Shown: piece by piece, positions 7,445 to 15,460 of the stretch
Numbering within the stretch: position 1 is the stretch's first letter
How the letters are laid out: each line of letters starts with the position of its first letter
Virus record (IMG/VR): IMGVR_UViG_3300035180_003311
Span: 1 to 22,336 of that record
Reading direction: 5' to 3' (one strand)
DNA from: a virus
DNA length: 22,336 nucleotides
Translations under genes and position numbers: made by a program
Notes under the pieces: model-generated
The model's database searches: none
What the model saw: the letters and a program-made list of their open reading frames with translations, nothing else
What the model was told of the DNA's origin: nothing

Positions 7445-8572
7445 TTAGATAAATTTAAGCAGGAAATTCCTGTGTTGAGTTATTGCTGTCTTTAAACTAA
7501 TTTCACTATTATATGATTTGCTATTAGGAATTATTGTAGTATTAATTACTAACCCGCCAATTTTATTTGTAGCCATTTTAAAAGCGCTAGCAGTAGCATC
7601 TGTTAATTCTTTAATAGCACTAAAACACTCTTCATCTGGTCCATGTATACAACATTCCACTTCAACATTATTATCGTCTGAATGAATAAAAGCTTTAGCC
7701 ATTAATTCTTCGTCTAATACAGAACATAATACTCTTCCAAACTCAATTGCATTAGTATAATCGCTACATCCAATTTTAATTACCGCAAAATTAGCTGGTA
7801 GATATTTTTTATACAAATCTTTGTTTGTTTTTTCATAGGCAGTTACCATTCTTAAATATTTATTTAAAATATCAAATAAATATTCATGTGATGTTTCTTG
7901 AGTTTTATTATGTGGTGATAATTTTGAATTACTAGCTATCATAGAAGGCTCTTTTGTTTCAACTATATAGTTAGTTTTATTTTGTAAAGTAGCGATTGCT
8001 TGCTGATATCTAGGATCAGATCTTTTATCCTCAATTCGTCTTGCAAAATCACCAAGAGTAAGAGTGCCAGGTCTTTCCATTTTTAATGGGTTACCTTTAT
8101 ATGCTTTTATTTCTTGTTCTGGAGTTATTTTTATACCTATATCTAAATATTTTTTACTAAATCCATTTTTTACTTCCGGATTTAATTCTAAAACTGGAGT
8201 ATCTAAATTTCCTTTTTGAACTCCTGGTAATTGTAGCCCAACTGGCCATATATTACCAACATAATACTGCCCAATTGAACTAAAATGTTTTTCTGGTAAC
8301 TTTTCAACTAACTTTTTAATAAACTTTTTTACATAATCTAATTGTTGCTCTCCAGATAACTTAGTAAAATCTTCACGAGTTCCGGTATATCCAAGATCTT
8401 TAAGTGTACCAGGCATAAATCCTATTAATCCAGTAGCTTTATGCTGCGTTGGAGGGCTAGGATCTAATCCAGATTCAGATATCATTACTGCAATCAAATC
8501 TTCAGGTTTTAATCCAACATCAGATGACAATTGAACTAATTTTGGATAAAAATTCTCTCCTAAATTAGCCAT
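7445..8572 (-). CDS. SLT-type lytic transglycosylase with an unrecognised C-terminal domain
   Basis: The 375-residue protein begins with a lysozyme-like SLT domain (about 8-125): EDLIAVMISESGLDP holds the expected catalytic Glu at residue 33, and GLIGFMPGT matches the family's G-L-x-x-F/M-P motif. It would cleave the MurNAc-GlcNAc bond of peptidoglycan non-hydrolytically. A linker (about 150-220) leads to a mixed alpha/beta domain (about 225-375) with several Cys and alternating strands, not recognised. There is no signal peptide. Lying between structural genes rather than in a holin/endolysin cassette, it is more likely virion-associated, helping DNA entry or assembly across the wall. GAGG precedes the ATG, which follows the upstream stop by two bases. 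Confidence 0.85.
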   Translation of the reverse strand: MANLGENFYPKLVQLSSDVGLKPEDLIAVMISESGLDPSPPTQHKATGLIGFMPGTLKDLGYTGTREDFTKLSGEQQLDYVKKFIKKLVEKLPEKHFSSIGQYYVGNIWPVGLQLPGVQKGNLDTPVLELNPEVKNGFSKKYLDIGIKITPEQEIKAYKGNPLKMERPGTLTLGDFARRIEDKRSDPRYQQAIATLQNKTNYIVETKEPSMIASNSKLSPHNKTQETSHEYLFDILNKYLRMVTAYEKTNKDLYKKYLPANFAVIKIGCSDYTNAIEFGRVLCSVLDEELMAKAFIHSDDNNVEVECCIHGPDEECFSAIKELTDATASAFKMATNKIGGLVINTTIIPNSKSYNSEISLKTAITQHRNFLLKFI

Positions 8573-8574
8573 AA

Positions 8575-10269
8575 TTAAACCTCGATGGATGAAGCGATTT
8601 TGAAAAGCTTAATTGCTGTTTCAGGATCTGATTCTTTAATTAATTTAGCATACTTACTTATATATAACGCCAATATAATTGGAGATTCAGATGCCATTTT
8701 TTGTAAAGAATTATAAAAATTCGTGTGAGTATAAGTTCTTCTAACTGGCGGTCTCGGCATCCCCTGTCCTTGTGATCTTGCCCGTTCTCTTTCAATGGCA
8801 GCAAGTGTTGCAGCTGGTACTCTTGGTGTACCTGGCGTGGCACCTCTCTCCTCTGCTGGCGGCAATGCTGTACCCGGCTCTATTGGTGGCGCTGTTGCTA
8901 CTCCACGTCTACTCTCTATTATTGGAGCGACTTCTGCTGATTGTGACGCAGGATCATGGGTAGGATCCAACGCTTGTTGTGCTACTGTCCCTGCGACTTG
9001 TTCTGTCGCTGGTTTTGCCGCTGATTTTGCTGGCTTTGCTGCTGATTGATTGCCTGAGCCTAATAATGCTTCGGCAGCTCGGCGTCGTTCAAATTCTTCC
9101 AAACGATTTTTTAATTCAGCCTCATTTGCACCAACAATAGTATCACTTTCATCTTTAGGTAAATCTAATAATTCTTTTTTCCTATCTTCAATTTTCTTTT
9201 TTTCTTCATCTGTTAAAATGGAAGAGTCAAATTGTGATCTTGTATTATCAATTGCTGTACCTGATTGAACTACTGGAGGTACAGTTGTCTTTTCAATGTG
9301 AGTAAAGACTGATTCATCTTTAGGTAAATATAACTTTAATTTATCAGTTAATTCTTTTTTCCTACCTTCAATTTTCTTTTTTTCTTCATCTGTTAAAATG
9401 GAAGAGTCAAATTGTGAGCTTGTATTATCAATTGCTGTGCCTGATTGAGCTATTGGGGGTGCAGTTGTCTCTTCAATGTGAGTAAAGACTGATTCATATT
9501 TTTTTAAATTATCTTCATAATATTTTTTGAATACTGCGTTATATGAATCATAAAATTTAATAAGTTTTTTAGATGATTCAATATATTTATCTGGATTTCT
9601 AGTGGCTCTTGCAGATGCCATATCTTTTAATAATGGCATTATTTTAGATAATAATTGCTCTGAGCTTTTTAACAATACATTCGTATCATTTTTAATTTTA
9701 CCAACTTCTTTTGGATGAGATTTCTCCCATGCACGCAAAGCTCTGCCTCTCTCCGTGGTTATTGTACTAAAAAAATCTGATATGTATGATATTATACCAG
9801 CTTGTTTTTCAATATTAAACTCTGACTCTGCAAATCTTGTTTTTAAAGACTGGAAACGTTTTTTGCTTTCATCATCTAAACTATCAAATAAAAATTTTTG
9901 ATGTACTTTATCTACATTATACGTAAATGAGTTAAGTATTTTTACAACTTCGCTCATCTTTTCGTGAAATAAAGATAAACTAGATACAGTTAACATATAT
10001 TCGCGTCTATTAATAAATGATTTTGCTTCTGCTAAAATATCTTTTAAAGATTTACCGTCATGTGATGTTAATGTGTCGCCAATTTGCTCGCCAGTAATAA
10101 TAGAGCGTATTGCATCATCAGTATCATAACGCAATTTATTCATAATCGTATCAAACTCGGGAGCAAATGCGTTTTCTTGAGAACCGGCATCTAAACCCTC
10201 TATTTTTTCTCTTAATTTATTGAAAATGCCTCTTCCAGTTTGCCTCTCACTTTGCGCACTTTTATACAT
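8575..10269 (-). CDS. Large coiled-coil and Ala/Pro-rich structural protein with internal duplication
   Basis: The 564-residue protein is helical and charged at the N-terminus (1-258). Two nearly identical blocks of about 50 residues follow at 259-308 and 319-368, each starting ESVFTHIE and containing SGTAIDNT, QFDSSILTDEEKKKIE and RKKEL. A Glu/Arg helix, a low-complexity Ala/Pro region (about 405-510) and a helical end ALYISKYAKLIKESDPETA complete it. No catalytic motif is visible. It lies directly downstream of the portal gene, so an internal head, portal-associated or scaffold role is plausible. Its GAGGG ribosome site lies in one arm of an inverted repeat in the 80-base leader, suggesting translational control. 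The function is otherwise unknown. Confidence 0.75.
   Translation of the reverse strand: MYKSAQSERQTGRGIFNKLREKIEGLDAGSQENAFAPEFDTIMNKLRYDTDDAIRSIITGEQIGDTLTSHDGKSLKDILAEAKSFINRREYMLTVSSLSLFHEKMSEVVKILNSFTYNVDKVHQKFLFDSLDDESKKRFQSLKTRFAESEFNIEKQAGIISYISDFFSTITTERGRALRAWEKSHPKEVGKIKNDTNVLLKSSEQLLSKIMPLLKDMASARATRNPDKYIESSKKLIKFYDSYNAVFKKYYEDNLKKYESVFTHIEETTAPPIAQSGTAIDNTSSQFDSSILTDEEKKKIEGRKKELTDKLKLYLPKDESVFTHIEKTTVPPVVQSGTAIDNTRSQFDSSILTDEEKKKIEDRKKELLDLPKDESDTIVGANEAELKNRLEEFERRRAAEALLGSGNQSAAKPAKSAAKPATEQVAGTVAQQALDPTHDPASQSAEVAPIIESRRGVATAPPIEPGTALPPAEERGATPGTPRVPAATLAAIERERARSQGQGMPRPPVRRTYTHTNFYNSLQKMASESPIILALYISKYAKLIKESDPETAIKLFKIASSIEV
9171..9497 (-). repeat. Recent tandem duplication, 180-bp period
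   Basis: Plus-strand segments 9171-9317 and 9351-9497 align without gaps over 147 bases with eight substitutions by my count, about 95% identical. The distance between copies is exactly 180 bases, a multiple of three, so the reading frame of the 8575-10269 gene is kept. The sequence between the copies differs. Confidence 0.93.
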
Positions 10270-10274
10270 AATAA

Positions 10275-10329
10275 CCCTCTACATTTATAGAATCAGTAAA
10301 AGAATACTAAATTATACATACGTAGAGGG
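10275..10329 (-). promoter_or_regulatory. Inverted repeat that could mask the ribosome binding site of the 8575-10269 gene
   Basis: CCCTCTAC at 10275-10282 and GTAGAGGG at 10322-10329 (plus strand) are perfect eight-base complements separated by 39 bases. On the minus-strand mRNA the downstream arm GTAGAGGG is the Shine-Dalgarno of the gene starting at 10269, and the upstream arm is its exact antisense. A TATAAT hexamer at 10316-10311 (minus) lies between the arms. A transcript starting there would lack the masking arm, while read-through RNA from the portal gene would carry it. Confidence 0.5.
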
Positions 10330-10349
10330 CTATTAGATATTTTTTTTAA

Positions 10350-12155
10350 TTATACTGGAGGAGGTCCGCCTGGAGGTGGTCCGCTTGGCGGTGGCGGTCC
10401 ACCCATTGAAGGCATAGGAGGTGAACCACCTACATCTAATCCTGGTAATCCCCCCGGAGCTTCTCCTGGCAATGGCGCCCCTGGCTGTCCTTGCATCTGA
10501 GCATCTGAAATTTCATCATCATCATCTAGTGCTCTTAATGCGTTTAGATCCATGGTTCCTAATGCTGCCTTTTCTTTTGCAAAAATAACATTTTGAATTG
10601 ATTCTTTGCGCATTTTTCTAATTTCATCTTCATATTCAAGACCCATTGATCTATATAGTGTATGCAATGATGCTCTTTTAGCATCGCCCTCTCCCTGAGT
10701 TAACGTAACTAAATTGTTAATATAGTCACCAGCATCAAATAATGACATATGATTCCAATCAATATCTGGAATAATAAGTTGTTTTTCACCATTTGAGTAA
10801 TCATAAAATCCTTGAATTTTAGATATTGGTGCAAAAATCTTTCTTTTTAACCAATGAGTAAGCATATTACGGAAACCCATATAACGTTGTCTTAATACAT
10901 CAAGGGCAACTCCGCCATTTGCATATGTTGTGTCTGCGCCACCATCCATTAATACTGATGGAACCTGCAAACCAACATATATTTCTTTTATAATCTGTGT
11001 TATATCCCCAGAAATATCATATATTCCAGCCCCATAACCAATTCTTTCAACAGTAACTCCAGCATGGCTAAAGATTTTGAAATCTTTATCATATTGAGCC
11101 TCTTCAAATACATTTTTCCAAGCCTCTATGTCTGCAAATGTTGGATGTAATCCATCTGGTCCATCAGTTCCAATTTTAACTAATGTTAATGGATTAATCA
11201 TATTATCAGCTTGCGCATATTTTGATTCGCGAAGTTTATCAAATAACATTAACTGGCGGAAAATACAAACAGGAAGTCCGGTCCCCCTAATTTCATAAGG
11301 GCTTATCTTTCTTGCCAAATGATGAACATGGAAATTATCTAGTGGAATATTTTGCCCACGTTTTACTGAATCAATAATGTGTTGATTTAATTGTTTTCGC
11401 TGTTCAATATCATTTGGTTTATTTGAAAATACTATCTTTTTTAAATTTTCATCTGGTCGTAGCATTATAATAGGCTCATCTGCCACTACAGTTCTTTTCA
11501 CAATCATATAATCAGGGTTTTGAATTAATAATCTACTCCATTTCCCTTTACTTTCATCTAGTTCGGCATATACAAATGATTCTCCCAATAACCAATATTC
11601 TTGAGCTATTTGCACGCAAATATTCATTAAATCAATTTCTTCAATCATATCATTGAAGAATTTTTCAATATCTTTATTGGGGCATTTTATATTTAATTTA
11701 CTAATAGGATATGTACTATGAAGATTAATAGCATTATGTACAAAAGGATTTAACGCATAAAAACTTCTACACCAAGCATTAATAGTTGGGCGGTCTCTTG
11801 GTAAATTTAAATTACTATTTAACCATAATGGAGAATATACTTCTGGTGTTTGTTTTACGACATTACCTCCAGAGCCTCCAAAGCCGCCACCACTACTTAC
11901 AACTTGAGCATATTTGCTTAAACCAACAGATGATGTTACAAAAGATGCATTGGTATGACCATTTTCTTTTGGAGATGGTCCCGATCCATCTCTAAATAAA
12001 CCATTATCTACTTCATTAGAGAGAATATCTCTTCTAGATTGTGATACACCTTTAGCCATAAGTGCGCTAACCTGCGGAACTGAAGATCTAGATTGTAAAT
12101 ATTGATCTGAATTGGATGGTCCAATCCATATTTTTTGAGTTTTATTAATAACCAT
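10350..12155 (-). CDS. Portal protein
   Basis: The 601-residue product is a phage portal, the dodecameric ring at the capsid vertex through which DNA is pumped and to which the tail attaches. A flexible glycine-rich N-terminus (GGGFGGSGGN near 89-98) precedes the portal core: DRPTINAWCRSFYALNPFVHNAI, split here as DRPTINAWCRS then FYALNPFVHNAI, then EYWLLGESFVYAE, a clip/wing region with IRGTGLPVCIF, and the long helical segment with KEIYVGLQVPSVLMDGG and RQRYMGFRNML. The C-terminus (about 545-601) is a Gly/Pro/Met tail with PPPP runs, probably disordered. It directly follows the terminase gene, the usual order, with a TGAGG ribosome site. Length is normal to somewhat long for portals. Assignment rests on fold-like motifs and context. 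Confidence 0.85.
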   Translation of the reverse strand: MVINKTQKIWIGPSNSDQYLQSRSSVPQVSALMAKGVSQSRRDILSNEVDNGLFRDGSGPSPKENGHTNASFVTSSVGLSKYAQVVSSGGGFGGSGGNVVKQTPEVYSPLWLNSNLNLPRDRPTINAWCRSFYALNPFVHNAINLHSTYPISKLNIKCPNKDIEKFFNDMIEEIDLMNICVQIAQEYWLLGESFVYAELDESKGKWSRLLIQNPDYMIVKRTVVADEPIIMLRPDENLKKIVFSNKPNDIEQRKQLNQHIIDSVKRGQNIPLDNFHVHHLARKISPYEIRGTGLPVCIFRQLMLFDKLRESKYAQADNMINPLTLVKIGTDGPDGLHPTFADIEAWKNVFEEAQYDKDFKIFSHAGVTVERIGYGAGIYDISGDITQIIKEIYVGLQVPSVLMDGGADTTYANGGVALDVLRQRYMGFRNMLTHWLKRKIFAPISKIQGFYDYSNGEKQLIIPDIDWNHMSLFDAGDYINNLVTLTQGEGDAKRASLHTLYRSMGLEYEDEIRKMRKESIQNVIFAKEKAALGTMDLNALRALDDDDEISDAQMQGQPGAPLPGEAPGGLPGLDVGGSPPMPSMGGPPPPSGPPPGGPPPV

Positions 12156-12233
12156 GAAGCCTCATTATTTTCACTATATCTCTTTACATACTCAATAAAT
12201 AATATATCCTTCAAATATTGATATTTAAAGTAA
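12156..12233. other. Terminase-portal spacer
   Basis: A 78-base AT-rich spacer. It contains a weak six-base hairpin (AAATAT/ATATTT at 12213-12226) and the portal ribosome site. No terminator or clear promoter is visible, so terminase and portal are probably co-transcribed. Confidence 0.4.
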
Positions 12234-14126
12234 TTACATTCTTCTTGATATATATCCCGACATAACAAGTGGCTTATTAATTTGTTTAAAACTTTGTGTC
12301 ATTAAAATTGGGTTATTATTCGTAAATCCTTTTGTAATAATGAATTTATACGCCAAATATGCATTTAAAAGAGCCATGAAACCATCGTTTGGTGTACCAC
12401 CTTTAACATAATGAACAGTAGGTTCACCTATTCTGGATATTGATGGTTTTATTTCCATACTTGCACAGTGCTCTATTAACCAAGCAACTTTTTCATAGTC
12501 ACCAAATGGAAATTTGATTTGACCATTTTTCATATAATCATACAATTCTGAAATATAGTAGTCTCTCTCAAAACATATTTCTTTAGGGAAGGCATCCTCT
12601 GAATATTTTACATGACCATTGACTTTATTGTGCGCCCTTGATACAATGTAACGATCTCCATAAGCATTATGTAAAATATTAGAAAAGTCTGCAGAATAAC
12701 CAATATCTCCCACAGCTAATTGAACGCTGTATTGTCTCATTAACTGATCAATAATGCCCTTTTTACTTTCCAAATCATTTCTTTTAAATTTGGTAGCAAA
12801 CTCTATATTAAGTAATTGGGGACCTTTTGCCGATAAAATTACTGCTGTACTATATGATTGCCCTACGGATTTAACTTTATCTGGATTTGCTAATTGCTCT
12901 AAATCTGCTCTAGCTCCGTAATCTATACCCATAACAACAATTTGTCCCATAATTGATGCGCCTGGTGGTGGCGGCAGTATTCTTGCACTAAATTTTCTTC
13001 CAACATCAGCACATTTTTCCCTAATTTCTTCCGTTGTAATTGGGCTAGAATCACCTTGAAAAAATTCTCCTAAAACTTCATTCATAAATACGCGTTCGGT
13101 ATTGATTGGATGAATACCGGGCTTTTCTCTAATGATATCTTCTTTTGTAAACATTGGCATATAAAGCTGGTTTATATGAAATCCTACCATAAGACAGTCT
13201 GGGTCATTTTGATCTTTAATGGCTACCCACTTACCACGCTCTGCTGCATCTAATTTATTTTGTTCATGACCACATTTAGTACATTTTACTATGTGACCAT
13301 ATAACCAAATCTTTTCCCAATCATCTGAGCCAGGTGTATAAAGTGGGAAATGAGCCTTACACTTCTCACAACCTAAATAATAATATTGCTGTGATGATGT
13401 CTGCCACATTTTATGAAAATCAGAACCTTTGCGACGTGGAGTTCCAAAATATATTTGAACACCTTTAGATGGCTTTCCATATTTTGCAGTTGTTAATATT
13501 TTAAGAGCATTTCCAATTGCCTGGCTAGTAGTTTTCTGAACTTCATCAAAAAACATAACATCACAAGTTCTACCCATTATTCTATCTGCATCTAAACCCG
13601 TTGATTCTACCCATAAATGGTTACCTCCAATAAATTGTTTAAAATGTAAAGAATCATTTGTTGCAGTTGATTGGTCTAACAATGTCTGCATATAAGATTT
13701 TGTCTTTTTAGAATCATCTCCCGTTGAGATTTGAACAGATGATGAGATCATTTGATTAAGTTTTGTTTTAGAATAAGCCGCAGCCAATTCTAATTGTGGA
13801 AATGCATGAATAATTCTTATTGGAGGTTTATCTCCAACACCAAACATTCCAGATCCCATAAAATACATCTCTAATGCACTTGCCATCGTAGTAGCGCCAA
13901 CCTGTCGACCTTTAACCATAATAACAGGTTTGGAATTTGGTTCAAGTGCCTTAATTCCAATATAACGATATATATCGGCGAAAGGTCGATACCCATTTCC
14001 ATGTAATCTAAATGGTTTTCCATCTAACATTAAAAATTGCTCGGTAAATGCAACCGGGTCTAGCATTAATAATTGTTTTTTTAACTTAAGAAATAACTCT
14101 TTATCTTCTATATTTATAGTTCCCAT
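12234..14126 (-). CDS. terL: Terminase large subunit, GpA-like
   Basis: The 630-residue packaging motor has an N-terminal ATPase and C-terminal nuclease. Walker A is VKGRQVGATT (71-80), Walker B is MFFDE (191-195) with catalytic E195, and the coupling motif is YFGTP (226-230). A zinc-ribbon insertion with C253, C256, C282 and C285 is typical of the GpA-like family. Nuclease acidic residues are D402 in MGIDYG, D474 in VGDIGYS and D581 in PNDGF. All key residues are present, so it should be active, translocating DNA into the prohead through the portal and cutting concatemers. The start ATG lies 26 bases from the divergent zinc-finger gene, and no clear Shine-Dalgarno is seen. Upstream read-through would have to cross that antisense gene, so terL may have its own promoter. 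Confidence 0.96.
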   Translation of the reverse strand: MGTINIEDKELFLKLKKQLLMLDPVAFTEQFLMLDGKPFRLHGNGYRPFADIYRYIGIKALEPNSKPVIMVKGRQVGATTMASALEMYFMGSGMFGVGDKPPIRIIHAFPQLELAAAYSKTKLNQMISSSVQISTGDDSKKTKSYMQTLLDQSTATNDSLHFKQFIGGNHLWVESTGLDADRIMGRTCDVMFFDEVQKTTSQAIGNALKILTTAKYGKPSKGVQIYFGTPRRKGSDFHKMWQTSSQQYYYLGCEKCKAHFPLYTPGSDDWEKIWLYGHIVKCTKCGHEQNKLDAAERGKWVAIKDQNDPDCLMVGFHINQLYMPMFTKEDIIREKPGIHPINTERVFMNEVLGEFFQGDSSPITTEEIREKCADVGRKFSARILPPPPGASIMGQIVVMGIDYGARADLEQLANPDKVKSVGQSYSTAVILSAKGPQLLNIEFATKFKRNDLESKKGIIDQLMRQYSVQLAVGDIGYSADFSNILHNAYGDRYIVSRAHNKVNGHVKYSEDAFPKEICFERDYYISELYDYMKNGQIKFPFGDYEKVAWLIEHCASMEIKPSISRIGEPTVHYVKGGTPNDGFMALLNAYLAYKFIITKGFTNNNPILMTQSFKQINKPLVMSGYISRRM

Positions 14127-14155
14127 ACTAATATAATGGTATATGTACTAGTATG
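14124..14155. promoter_or_regulatory. Divergent start region with an inverted repeat containing both start codons
   Basis: CATACTA (14124-14130) and TAGTATG (14149-14155) are perfect inverted copies. Each outer triplet is a start codon, of terL leftward and of the zinc-finger gene rightward. TATAAT lies at 14132-14137 on the plus strand. Neither start has a clear Shine-Dalgarno. The region could be a shared operator or back-to-back promoter. Confidence 0.45.
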
Positions 14156-14785
14156 TCTTCACAGAAAAAAGACGGTCCGAAACAATGTATCAAATGCCAT
14201 CATTTATTGACTAATAAAAATTGGAATAAATATGATAAAGATGTAAGTCATTATATTTGTAGTTTATGTAGAAAAGAACAAGATAAAACAAGATATACAT
14301 CAAATTCTGAGTATAATAAAAAACAAATAAGCAGATATCATCGTAAGCGTAGCGCAGTAATTCATGCATATGGAGATAGCTGCGTAATATGTGGGTCTGA
14401 TGATTATGAAAAATTAATGATTGAGAATATTAATAATAAAAAGGTAAAATCATTATACGAATATCTATATAATCAACCTCCATTAAAAAATGAATATCAG
14501 GTTTTGTGCTATAATTGTAACGCCAATAAAAACACAAAATATAAAGACAAATACTTTCTAATTAATAAAAAAATAGTTATTGAAAAATTTGGCAATAAAT
14601 GTCGTGAGTGTGGTGAAGATAAAATTACACTATTAACTATTGCTTATAAAAATGAAATTGGCGTCGAAAAACGACGCCAAAACAAGTGTTGTGCCAACTC
14701 TGCATTCTATAGATCTATTATTAAAAATAATTTTATAGATAATGATTTAGAAGTATTGTGCTATAACTGTAATCAGGTTATTTAG
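14153..14785 (+). CDS. Zinc-finger protein with two degenerate HNH-like units
   Basis: The only rightward gene, 210 residues. It contains three Cys4 modules: C12/C15/C36/C39 (a small ribbon with NWNKY), C77/C80/C119/C122 and C150/C153/C203/C206. The last two resemble each other (CVICG then VLCYNCN; CRECG then VLCYNCN) and match the layout of phage HNH homing-type nucleases, in which a T-I-D-H-I-N-N-D-G segment carries the catalytic His. Here that segment reads MIENINN (residues 89-95) in the first unit and LTIAYKNE (161-168) in the second, so Asp-His is replaced in both. It is probably DNA binding and nuclease-dead. It converges with the 14778-15458 gene, sharing eight bases at the stops. Its inverted orientation suggests insertion into the packaging cluster. 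It is the only gene ending in TAG. Confidence 0.75.
   Translation: MSSQKKDGPKQCIKCHHLLTNKNWNKYDKDVSHYICSLCRKEQDKTRYTSNSEYNKKQISRYHRKRSAVIHAYGDSCVICGSDDYEKLMIENINNKKVKSLYEYLYNQPPLKNEYQVLCYNCNANKNTKYKDKYFLINKKIVIEKFGNKCRECGEDKITLLTIAYKNEIGVEKRRQNKCCANSAFYRSIIKNNFIDNDLEVLCYNCNQVI
14644..14680 (-). terminator. Possible intrinsic terminator for leftward transcription, inside the rightward zinc-finger gene
   Basis: TTGGCGTCG (14658-14666) and CGACGCCAA (14672-14680) form a perfect nine-base GC-rich stem with a five-base loop. Read leftward it is followed by TTTCATTTTTAT, an interrupted U-tract, so it fits an intrinsic terminator on the minus strand about 100 bases beyond the stop of the 14778-15458 gene. 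Read rightward no U-tract follows. The same bases encode I-G-V-E-K-R-R-Q of the zinc-finger protein. Confidence 0.55.
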
Positions 14786-15458
14786 CCGGATTTAATGCAG
14801 AGAACGCATCATTATTATCTGGGTCTATATCATCTGAATTAGAATAATCTATTGTCCCAAGTTTTCCATCATCTGAATTATTGTGTAATTTCTTTAATTG
14901 TTCTTGCAAACTTAAATCGCTAACATATTGTTTTAGATCCTGTTCTTCCCAATGTTTGCTATCACCAACATCTCTGTCATGAATATATCTAATATGTGCA
15001 ATTACAGCGGATATAGCCAGATTACCTCCAGAAGATTCTATATATCGCTTAATAGTATGCTCTATTTTAGGATATTCTTGTATAATTTTTGGCAAACTTA
15101 CTTTCTCTGTTTTTTCTAATGGTATCTTTTTGTCAAATGAATCATTATTATCAGACGCCGTTTTCTTTTTCATCAATTCATCAATTGAAATTGTATTTGA
15201 TGTCTTATTTATTTTATTAAGATATGCTGTTAATCCGCTTCTTTCTTTCATATCTTCTACGGCAGCCTCAACAGAAGGATACTTAGATTTATTATTCATT
15301 ATTGAATTAATCTGTTCAAATAAAGATACATCAACGCTTCTTGGTTGGACCGCATTTTTTTGTAATGATTTTTGAAATTGTTTAAGCCAATGCTCTTCAT
15401 CTATATATTCATCTGCTTGTCTATATATGACTGATTGATGCCTATTATATTTTGACAT
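14778..15458 (-). CDS. Phage protein of unknown function, acidic C-terminus
   Basis: The 226-residue protein is taken from the ATG at 15458, preceded by AAAGGATAATT; an ATG at 15485 would overlap the upstream gene by 25 bases and lacks this ribosome site. Visible blocks are an N-terminal basic helix (MSKYNRHQSVIYRQADEY), a segment with NSIMNNKSKYPSVEAAVEDM near 60, a helix bundle around 130-190 with IIQEYPKIEHTIKRYIES, and an Asp/Asn-rich end. No enzyme motif or membrane segment is seen. It lies two bases after the preceding gene, at the end of the leftward run that stops at the antisense zinc-finger gene. It is likely a virion or packaging accessory protein; no firm assignment. Confidence 0.7.
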   Translation of the reverse strand: MSKYNRHQSVIYRQADEYIDEEHWLKQFQKSLQKNAVQPRSVDVSLFEQINSIMNNKSKYPSVEAAVEDMKERSGLTAYLNKINKTSNTISIDELMKKKTASDNNDSFDKKIPLEKTEKVSLPKIIQEYPKIEHTIKRYIESSGGNLAISAVIAHIRYIHDRDVGDSKHWEEQDLKQYVSDLSLQEQLKKLHNNSDDGKLGTIDYSNSDDIDPDNNDAFSALNPAK

Positions 15459-15460
15459 AA

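Noticed and set aside
8795-9049. Rightward Ala/Gly/Val-rich frame opposite the post-portal gene
   Set aside because: It is the antisense reading of the Ala/Pro-rich low-complexity region, which is stop-poor because of composition; no ribosome site or promoter.
9171-9497. CRISPR-like repeat pair
   Set aside because: Only two long copies in coding sequence with a divergent gap; repeat length and number do not fit an array.
12008-12268. Leftward 86-codon frame spanning the terminase-portal spacer
   Set aside because: It overlaps the portal gene by about 148 bases and the terminase end by 35 in another frame, has no ribosome site, and both neighbours are strongly supported.
14111-14118. TATAAATA, like a T4-type late promoter; also at 20401-20408
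   Set aside because: Such octamers are expected often by chance in DNA this AT-rich, and one lies within terL coding sequence. No consistent placement before genes was seen.
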